Positions 44,599 to 50,440 of a stretch of DNA of 50,440 nucleotides are shown in pieces. Source of the DNA: Candidatus Krumholzibacteriia bacterium (GTDB taxonomy: Bacteria; Krumholzibacteriota; Krumholzibacteriia; LZORAL124-64-63); assembly GCA_016744705.1 (NCBI GenBank), contig JADGDU010000010.1, positions 1 to 50,440 on the forward strand. The letters run 5' to 3'. Every line of letters begins with the position of its first letter. Within the stretch, counting starts at the first letter, position 1. The translations under genes and the position numbers were made by a program. The notes below the pieces were generated by a model. That model ran no database searches and had not been told where the DNA came from. It saw only the letters and a list, made by a program, of their open reading frames with translations.

Positions 44599-44934
44599 TT
44601 ATCTTCCTTTGGGCGGCAGAATTTTGCCAACTAAGTTGGAAAAGTCCTGCCAGTTGTCAGCCTGTTGCTGGAGGTGCGCTTTACCGCTTTTGGTCAGAAA
44701 ATAGTATTTCCGCCCAGGGCCTTGAATTCCTTCTCGCCACTCGGTGGAAACATGGCCAGCCTTTTCCAGCCTGGCCAACAAGGGGTAAAGGGTTCCGCCC
44801 TTGATTTGACCAAGGCCAGATTTCAGCAGTTGTTGGGCTAGTTCATAGCCGTAACGCTCGCCGTCTTTTAAGGCAGTCAGGACACAAAGGTCCAAAACTC
44901 CTCGTAACCATTGGGGGTTTATTTCAGTATTCAT
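44599..44934 (-). CDS. PadR-family transcriptional regulator
   Basis: Winged-helix DNA-binding protein of 111 residues. The PadR signature is clear: LRGVLDLCVLTALKDGERYGYELAQQL, then GGTLYPLLARLEKAGHVSTEW and GRKYYFLTKSG. It probably represses its own operon. The ATG has no ribosome-binding site, and a promoter lies so close that the mRNA may start at or next to the start codon. The operon continues with the HAAS protein and yciH. Confidence 0.93.
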   Translation of the reverse strand: MNTEINPQWLRGVLDLCVLTALKDGERYGYELAQQLLKSGLGQIKGGTLYPLLARLEKAGHVSTEWREGIQGPGRKYYFLTKSGKAHLQQQADNWQDFSNLVGKILPPKGR

Positions 44935-44941
44935 GAGCTAT

Positions 44942-44970
44942 ATTGTAAGGCTATCTAGGTAGCTATGCAA
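44942..44970 (-). promoter_or_regulatory. padR promoter with operator in the spacer
   Basis: On the minus strand TTGCAT (44970-44965) and TACAAT (44947-44942) are separated by exactly 17 bases, a good sigma-70 promoter. The spacer contains the near-perfect palindrome GCTACCTAGATAGC (44963-44950), a likely PadR operator. Only seven bases separate the -10 box from the ATG, which predicts a leaderless transcript. Confidence 0.75.
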
Positions 44971-44973
44971 CCT

Positions 44974-45008
44974 AAAAAAAGACCGACTTCATCAAAGCCG
45001 GTCTTTCT
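44974..45008 (-). terminator. Rho-independent terminator after the PhoH gene
   Basis: aaagaccg (44978-44985) pairs with cggtcttt (44999-45006), with an inner three-base stem after one mismatch. On the minus strand a run of seven T follows. It ends the PIN-PhoH gene just before the padR promoter. Confidence 0.9.
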
Positions 45009-45028
45009 CCCAATTTATGGTCATTAAA

Positions 45029-46381
45029 TTAGAGTAAATCAGCGGCCAAGCTGGCCAACTCACTGCGTTCACTCTTAGCCAGAGTAATGTGCCCGTGGAT
45101 GGGTTGATCTTTGAACCTCTCCACCACATAAGTCAACCCATTGGATGAAGCGTCCAGATAGGGGTTGTCAATCTGGAAGGCGTCGCCCGTCAGGATCACC
45201 TTGGCGTCCTCACCGGCCCGGCTCACCACTGTTTTTACTTCGTGAGGGGTCAGGTTCTGGGCTTCATCGATGATGATGAATAGCTTGGGCAGGCTGCGAC
45301 CACGGATGTAGGTCACGGCTTCGGCTTCCACCACACCGGTGTCGTAAAGGTACTGCACCTTGTCGCTGGTATTCTCCATTTTGGGATCCACCAGGTATTG
45401 CAGGTTGTCGGTCACTGGTTGCATCCAGCTGGTCAGCTTTTCATCCTTGCTGCCGGGAAGATAACCGATGTCATTGCCCAGGGGCATGATGGGGCGGGAC
45501 ACCATGATGCGGCGGTATCGTTTTTCTTCGGCCACCAGATGCAGCCCCACAGCCAATGCCAGAAGGGTTTTTCCGGTGCCAGCCTGTCCTAACATTGTCA
45601 CCAGTTTAATATCGGGGCGCATCAACAATTCCAAGGCGAACTGCTGGTGAAGGTTGCGGGCCTTCAATCCCCAGGGGTGGGAGTCAGCATGTTTCAGTGG
45701 TTCTACGAAACCTGACTCTGCTCTGAAGATTCCCCGGGCCGTGTGCTTGGGGTTGCCCATGCCTTGCAGCAAAACACACTCATTGGGCTTGAGCTCGGCT
45801 TCCAGCTCAACAGGCGATCCCTGATAAAAATCATCGATGGCTGCATCGGGTACGATGTGTTCGCTATAGCCATGGTACAGTTGGTCAAAATTGACTTTGC
45901 GATTGAGATAGTCGTTGGTCTTGATGCCCAGGGCGTCGGCTTTGACCCGGGCGTTGATATCTTTGGTGATAAATTCCACATCCCCGCCGCCTTTTTCCAA
46001 GGCGCAGGCCACCGACAAAATGCGGTTATCCATGATGGAGCGATCCATACCCTTGGGCAGGTACTCAGCATAGTTCTTCACCGTGATGTAGAGCTTGCCA
46101 CCACCAGGCAAGTCTGCGCCTTTGCTCAATGATTTTCCATCGCGCAGGCTATCGATGGTGCGAATCACCCGGCGGGCATTGCGCGCTTTTTCATCATTGC
46201 CTCGTTTGAATCGGTCCAGTTCTTCGAGGACTTCAACGGTGAGAATGATGTTGTTTTCTTCAAATGAAGTGAGGCAATCGGCATCGTGAAGAAGCACGTT
46301 GGTGTCGAGCAGGAAACAGCGGCCATCGGGGATGGGGATGCTGTTTTCGTCGTCGATCCAGTGACCAGTTTTGTTATCCAT
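45029..46381 (-). CDS. PIN-PhoH fusion ATPase (PhoH2/YlaK type)
   Basis: A 450-residue cytoplasmic protein. The N-terminal PIN nuclease domain (about 20-150) has FLLDTNVLLHD with Asp26, and EVLEELDRFKRG. The C-terminal PhoH ATPase domain has Walker A GQAGTGKTLLALA (about 262-272) and a Walker B of the form LFIIIDEAQNLTPHE. Proteins of this architecture are described as ATP-dependent RNA helicase-nucleases related to toxin systems; whether this one acts on stress RNA is not visible. The start at 46381 has GGAGGG 7 bases upstream; the frame is open to 46570 without recognisable sequence. It is divergent from the M23 peptidase gene. Confidence 0.92.
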   Translation of the reverse strand: MDNKTGHWIDDENSIPIPDGRCFLLDTNVLLHDADCLTSFEENNIILTVEVLEELDRFKRGNDEKARNARRVIRTIDSLRDGKSLSKGADLPGGGKLYITVKNYAEYLPKGMDRSIMDNRILSVACALEKGGGDVEFITKDINARVKADALGIKTNDYLNRKVNFDQLYHGYSEHIVPDAAIDDFYQGSPVELEAELKPNECVLLQGMGNPKHTARGIFRAESGFVEPLKHADSHPWGLKARNLHQQFALELLMRPDIKLVTMLGQAGTGKTLLALAVGLHLVAEEKRYRRIMVSRPIMPLGNDIGYLPGSKDEKLTSWMQPVTDNLQYLVDPKMENTSDKVQYLYDTGVVEAEAVTYIRGRSLPKLFIIIDEAQNLTPHEVKTVVSRAGEDAKVILTGDAFQIDNPYLDASSNGLTYVVERFKDQPIHGHITLAKSERSELASLAADLL

Positions 46382-46514
46382 ATTGGCCCTCCGGTTAGTG
46401 ATGCAGGTGGGTGGATCCTTCCACTCTGTTTCAGCTTTTGCTGGGAAGTGGGGCTTGTCCCTTAAATGATGATCGGGTATTTTGGGGCAGACCTTAAATA
46501 ATGGAGTAACAACG

Positions 46515-48377
46515 ATGATTCTGTTTGGCAAATGTTGCCTCTTTGTGCTGGCCATTCTGGGGCCCTCCACGGTTTTGGCTGAGAGTGTTGATCAAGGGCC
46601 TGTGTGGCCTCTGGACCTGTCCACACGTTATCTAACCAGTAATTTCATGGAGTTTCGCGGTGGCCGATTCCATGCGGGGCTGGATTTGAAGACCCAGTCC
46701 CGGGAAGGCTTCACCGTGCGGGCGGTTGAGGATGGGTATATCAGCCGTGTTCGCTGCACTCCCACCGCCTACGGCAGGGTTGTGTATCTGCGGGGTGCTT
46801 CGGGTAAGACTTATGTTTTTGCTCACTTGGCCCGGTTCAATGATGACCTGCGGGAGCGAGTGGAACATATCCAGGAGAGTAACCAAACTTACCGCGCCCG
46901 TATGGAATTCAAACCGGGAGAAATTCCCGTGAAAAAAGGGCAGGTTCTGGGCCTCAGTGGGCAAAGTGGTACCGGAGGGCCTCATTTACATTTTGAAGTG
47001 AGGGACCACAGCCAGCGTCCCATCAACCCTCTGGATCATGGTTTTGCAGTAAGCGATACTTTGCCTCCTGTCATCCATCGGTTGCGGGCCTGGCCGGTGC
47101 ATGAGTCCAGCCGGATTAATGGGCAGGGGGGCGAATGGATATTGGACCCACAGAAATCCGGTGGGTTGCAAGGCTCGTTGGGTGTTCTCAATATTTCCGG
47201 GCCGGTGGCATTCAGTGCTCGCATGGTTGATGCTTCCGATATTAGGGGGCATAAACTGGAACCATGGCTCATCGAACTGACCTTGGATGGGGACCTGGTT
47301 TATCAATGCCGGAATGAACGGTACAGCTTTGACGAAAATGCTTTGCAACGTTTGGAGTGGACCGATGCGGCCGATTGGACAGAGGAGGGTGTGCCACGGG
47401 AGCATTGGTTGCATCGTCGTCAAGCCAACACCTTGAAGGGTCGTGAGGGCGGTCTTTGGTATTTGGGAAACAAAGGGGAGGGTCTTTCACCTGGGGATCA
47501 TGACCTGGCATTGAAAGTGGTGGACTTTTCTGGAGGCGAGGCCTCTATGCGTTTGACTCTTCGAGTGCAGCAAGAGTCTATTGCACCTGACTATACGCCC
47601 TGGCAGCAGCAACGCATGGGGTTTTTCGGCGCCGAGCCCGCACCACACGGTTTGACTCCATTCTTTAGCTACGGCGATCCGGAAAATGCAGGCTTCCAAG
47701 TCCTGCATTTGAAGCCGGAAAACCAAATGCCGGTGTTGGAAGACCTGGAGCTTTGGGTACGCCCGGAAAAGCCAAGCGCTGAACATTTTCAGGCGGCTGG
47801 GAAGCAGGGATTAAAAGTTATAGGGCAAGGGGCTTCCTACCTGACTGCCGATTGGCCCATTGAAAGTTCCGTTCCTGTTATGCTGCCTGCGGCTACCATC
47901 CCTGAAACTGCTGAGCCCTTGTCTGCTTGTGGGATCTATCGTTTCAGTTCCCGCAAGAAATGGGCTTTTGTCACAGATATTACGGATACCGGAAGTCTCG
48001 ATTTTCATCTGGGAAAACCAGGTTTGCATATGGTGTGTCAGGATCTAGAGGCTCCCCTCTTCATGGTTGGCGATTCTTTGCCGGATGTGCTGCCGGGACC
48101 TGTCTCCCGGGTGGAAGATGTTACATTTTCCAAATGGAAAAGAACGGCCATCACTTTGTCAGATTTGGGTTCAGGATTGGACACTGGCTCCATCATTTCC
48201 CTCTTGGATGATCTTCCTTTGATTGTAGAACCTGACACGCCACGGGATCGGCTTTTGGTGCATTGGCCTGATAGCATGACCGCCGGCGCTCATGTCTTGC
48301 ACCTGGAAGCCACTGATCGAGCGGGAAACAAAAATACCGCCACTTATCACCTTCTGGCCAAGGAAGGCTCTCCTTGA
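46515..48377 (+). CDS. exported M23-family (LytM-like) metallopeptidase
   Basis: A 620-residue exported protein. A signal peptide (about 1-22, ending LA-E) is followed directly by an M23 peptidase domain (about 45-170). Its zinc ligands are present: His53 and Asp57 (HAGLD), and His157 and His159 (HLHFEV). It probably cuts peptidoglycan cross-links or acts at the outer face of the envelope. The C-terminal 440 residues look beta-rich, like stacked Ig domains, with ATDRAGNKNTATYHL at the end. The ATG at 46515 is chosen for GGAG 8 bases upstream and for the signal peptide. Confidence 0.9.
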   Translation: MILFGKCCLFVLAILGPSTVLAESVDQGPVWPLDLSTRYLTSNFMEFRGGRFHAGLDLKTQSREGFTVRAVEDGYISRVRCTPTAYGRVVYLRGASGKTYVFAHLARFNDDLRERVEHIQESNQTYRARMEFKPGEIPVKKGQVLGLSGQSGTGGPHLHFEVRDHSQRPINPLDHGFAVSDTLPPVIHRLRAWPVHESSRINGQGGEWILDPQKSGGLQGSLGVLNISGPVAFSARMVDASDIRGHKLEPWLIELTLDGDLVYQCRNERYSFDENALQRLEWTDAADWTEEGVPREHWLHRRQANTLKGREGGLWYLGNKGEGLSPGDHDLALKVVDFSGGEASMRLTLRVQQESIAPDYTPWQQQRMGFFGAEPAPHGLTPFFSYGDPENAGFQVLHLKPENQMPVLEDLELWVRPEKPSAEHFQAAGKQGLKVIGQGASYLTADWPIESSVPVMLPAATIPETAEPLSACGIYRFSSRKKWAFVTDITDTGSLDFHLGKPGLHMVCQDLEAPLFMVGDSLPDVLPGPVSRVEDVTFSKWKRTAITLSDLGSGLDTGSIISLLDDLPLIVEPDTPRDRLLVHWPDSMTAGAHVLHLEATDRAGNKNTATYHLLAKEGSP

Positions 48378-48529
48378 GGGTCTGACTGCCTTGGCAGGAG
48401 TTGTTTTTCAGTTTAGTGGCCCATCCGAGTTGTGGGCCGCCCTGCAATCTGCTATTCTATCGAGAACCTTGCGGAGCACCTTGAGCGCCTCCACTGACCC
48501 GACCTTTAAAAGCATCAGGACTACTTAAG

Positions 48530-50440
48530 TTGAATCTTCCCAACGACTTTGTGCATTTGCATAACCACTCCGACTTTAGTCTCCTGGATGGCGCCATGAA
48601 GCCCGGTGTCATGGCCAAGAAGGCTGCTGATCTGGGACAAAAGGCTTTAGCTCTGACCGATCATGGCAACATGTTCGGCGCCGTGGAGTTTTACCTGGCC
48701 TGCCAAAAGAACAAGATAAAGCCCATTCTGGGGATGGAAGCCTACATTGCCGCCGACCGTTTCAATCGCAAAGCCGATAAGATCAACAACAAGGCCTACC
48801 ACCTGGTACTGCTGGCCAAAAATGAAAAAGGATACCGGAACCTCTGCAAGCTTTCGTCCAAGGGTTACATGGAGGGCTTTTATTACCGGCCTCGCATTGA
48901 TCATCAATTGCTGAGCGAGCACAGCGAAGGCATCATTGGCCTTTCAGCCTGTATGAGTGGCGAACCCAGTTTTCACCTGCACAACAGCGGGAATGTGAAA
49001 AAAGCCACCGAGGTGGCCAGTGTTTACAAAGAAATTCTGGGCAAAGAAAACTACTTCCTGGAAATTCAGAATCACGGCATTGAAGAAGAGGCCCGCATTC
49101 GGGAACTCATGCCTCAGGTGGCTAAAAACACCGGTTTGGGCATCATCGCCACCAATGATTGTCACTTTTTGGACAAATCTCATCATGAGGCCCACGATAT
49201 CCTCATGGCCATCCAAACCAGCAGTTTGCTCAACGATCCCAACCGCTGGCGCAGCGCCACCCCGGAAATTTATTTCAAAGATACCCAGGAAATGCTGAAG
49301 CTTTTCCAGGATTGGCCTGAGGCTGTGGAGAATACTCTGCAAGTGGCCGACATGGTGAATTTCAAAATGGAACTGGGCAAGTTGCTGCTGCCAGAGTTTG
49401 AGCTTCCTGAGGGATTTAATACCCCTGATGAATATGTGGAACACATTTCCCGAGAGGGCCTGAAGGATCGTTATCCAGCCATGACCGAAGAGCTGGAAGA
49501 GCGCCTGACTTATGAGCTGGGCATTATTAAAACCATGGGCTTTGCCGGGTATTTCCTCATCGTCTGGGACTTTATCGATGCTTCCCGCCGGATGAAAATT
49601 CCCGTGGGTCCCGGTCGAGGCAGTGCCGCAGGATCCCTGGTGTGCTATTGCATGGGAATCACCGACATTGATCCCATCCGGCACCAACTGCTTTTCGAAA
49701 GATTCCTGAATCCCGAACGTATCAGTATGCCTGATATTGATGTGGATTTTTGCTACGAGCAACGCGGCGATGTCATCGAATATGTGGCCCAAAAATACGG
49801 CCGCGAAAATGTGAGCCAAATCATCACTTTTGGCACCATGGCAGCTCGTGCGGTCATCAAAGATGTGGCTCGGGTCCTCGACTTTAGTTTTGCTGAAAGT
49901 GACCGCATTAGCAAGATGGTGCCCGAAGAGGTGGGCATCACTCTGAAAAAGGCCATCGACGAGGCACCGGGATTGAAAGACTTGCCCAAGGAATCAGCAG
50001 ACCATGCTCTGTTGATGCGCAACGCCCTGGTGCTGGAAGGCATGAACCGGAACACCGGTATCCATGCGGCCGGGGTGCTGATCACGCCCAGTCCCCTCAT
50101 CGAACATGCGCCCATGTACAAAAATAACAAGGGCGATATCACCGTTCAGTTCGACATGAATATGAGCGAACGGCTGGGCCTGCTGAAGATGGATTTCCTG
50201 GGCCTGCGCACCCTGACGGTCATTGACAAAGCGCTCAAGCTCATCGCCGACACCACAGGCACCCTTATTGATGCCAAGGATATCCCCACTGACGATGAGG
50301 CTACATACAAACTCCTGCAGGAGGGCCGCACCGTGGGCATCTTCCAGCTGGAAAGCAGTGGCATGCAGGAGTTGGTGCGTAAAATGGCACCTACGGTTTA
50401 CGACGACATCACGGCTATTTGTGCTCTCTATCGCCCAGGC
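48530..50440 (+). CDS. dnaE: DNA polymerase III subunit alpha, 3' end outside the window
   Basis: Replicative DNA polymerase catalytic subunit; 637 codons are in the window and the gene runs past the end. The PHP domain comes first (VHLHNHSDFSLLDGAM, ALTDHGNMFG), followed by the polymerase domain with GPGRGSAAGSLV. The catalytic aspartates are Asp404 and Asp406 (PDIDVDF), matching E. coli Asp401 and Asp403. The start is taken as TTG at 48530 with AGGA 9 bases upstream; a GTG at 48551 would remove seven residues. No ATG is available near the domain start. The 152 bases before the gene show nothing recognisable. Confidence 0.95.
   Translation, partial: MNLPNDFVHLHNHSDFSLLDGAMKPGVMAKKAADLGQKALALTDHGNMFGAVEFYLACQKNKIKPILGMEAYIAADRFNRKADKINNKAYHLVLLAKNEKGYRNLCKLSSKGYMEGFYYRPRIDHQLLSEHSEGIIGLSACMSGEPSFHLHNSGNVKKATEVASVYKEILGKENYFLEIQNHGIEEEARIRELMPQVAKNTGLGIIATNDCHFLDKSHHEAHDILMAIQTSSLLNDPNRWRSATPEIYFKDTQEMLKLFQDWPEAVENTLQVADMVNFKMELGKLLLPEFELPEGFNTPDEYVEHISREGLKDRYPAMTEELEERLTYELGIIKTMGFAGYFLIVWDFIDASRRMKIPVGPGRGSAAGSLVCYCMGITDIDPIRHQLLFERFLNPERISMPDIDVDFCYEQRGDVIEYVAQKYGRENVSQIITFGTMAARAVIKDVARVLDFSFAESDRISKMVPEEVGITLKKAIDEAPGLKDLPKESADHALLMRNALVLEGMNRNTGIHAAGVLITPSPLIEHAPMYKNNKGDITVQFDMNMSERLGLLKMDFLGLRTLTVIDKALKLIADTTGTLIDAKDIPTDDEATYKLLQEGRTVGIFQLESSGMQELVRKMAPTVYDDITAICALYRPG

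Noticed and set aside
45400..46132. Plus-strand frames antisense to the PIN-PhoH gene
   Set aside because: They are shadows of a gene whose PIN and ATPase motifs are clear on the minus strand.

Overview
The window is ordinary bacterial chromosome of moderate, slightly GC-rich composition. It is densely packed with genes and carries no rRNA, tRNA, CRISPR array, insertion sequence or phage gene that I can see. The gene set suggests a Gram-negative, respiring heterotroph: a complete 13-gene NADH:quinone oxidoreductase operon with fused nuoCD, two RND efflux pumps with their adaptor, lipoproteins, a Wzz-type chain-length regulator, glutaryl-CoA dehydrogenase and histidine-degradation enzymes. One large exported protein ends in a FlgD-like Ig domain (FNPMTEIKFNV ... 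KMMLVR). Such tails are typical of Bacteroidota-Chlorobi-Fibrobacter relatives and of candidate phyla such as Krumholzibacteriota, Eisenbacteria and Latescibacterota. A lineage of that kind is my best guess, but it is inference.

Layout. 1-85: transcription terminators of an upstream gene. 178-4259: ADP-forming acyl-CoA synthetase and SppA. 4242-5216 (-): a metzincin-like lipoprotein. 5539-7880: a Wzz-like protein and a CpsD/BY-kinase-like ATPase, closed by a strong terminator. 7950-11190 (-): an MFS transporter downstream of a bifunctional formiminotransferase-cyclodeaminase. 11422-19011: RND adaptor, pump, pump. 19180-21620: NYN-domain protein (+), class IV aminotransferase (-) and TPR protein (-). 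22022-35900: nuoA-N, with a promoter candidate upstream and a terminator at the end. 36071-38083: an exported thioredoxin-fold protein interrupted by one in-frame TGA. 38148-39540 (-): NifU-like protein and glutaryl-CoA dehydrogenase. 39741-43742: inositol-phosphatase family enzyme, CutA, NhaC, lipoprotein, secreted protein. 43746-44934 (-): PadR, HAAS-domain protein, YciH/SUI1. 45029-46381 (-): PIN-PhoH ATPase. 46515-48377: M23 peptidase. 48530-50440: DnaE, cut by the window end.

The most interesting item is at 36071-38083. Two open frames in the same phase are separated only by a TGA at 36194-36196. That codon lies exactly where the first cysteine of a thioredoxin CxxC motif belongs (reading TW-U-SYC). 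Immediately downstream is a GC-rich hairpin whose apical loop is AGGUCU, the loop of the E. coli fdhF SECIS element. I read this as an undescribed exported selenoprotein: signal peptide, Omp28-like thioredoxin domain with a Sec-x-x-Cys redox centre, Ig-like region, glutamine-amidotransferase-like domain and FlgD-like C-terminus. Many other genes here end in TGA, so TGA is a real stop in this genome and local recoding is the simplest explanation. A nonsense-mutated pseudogene is the main alternative.
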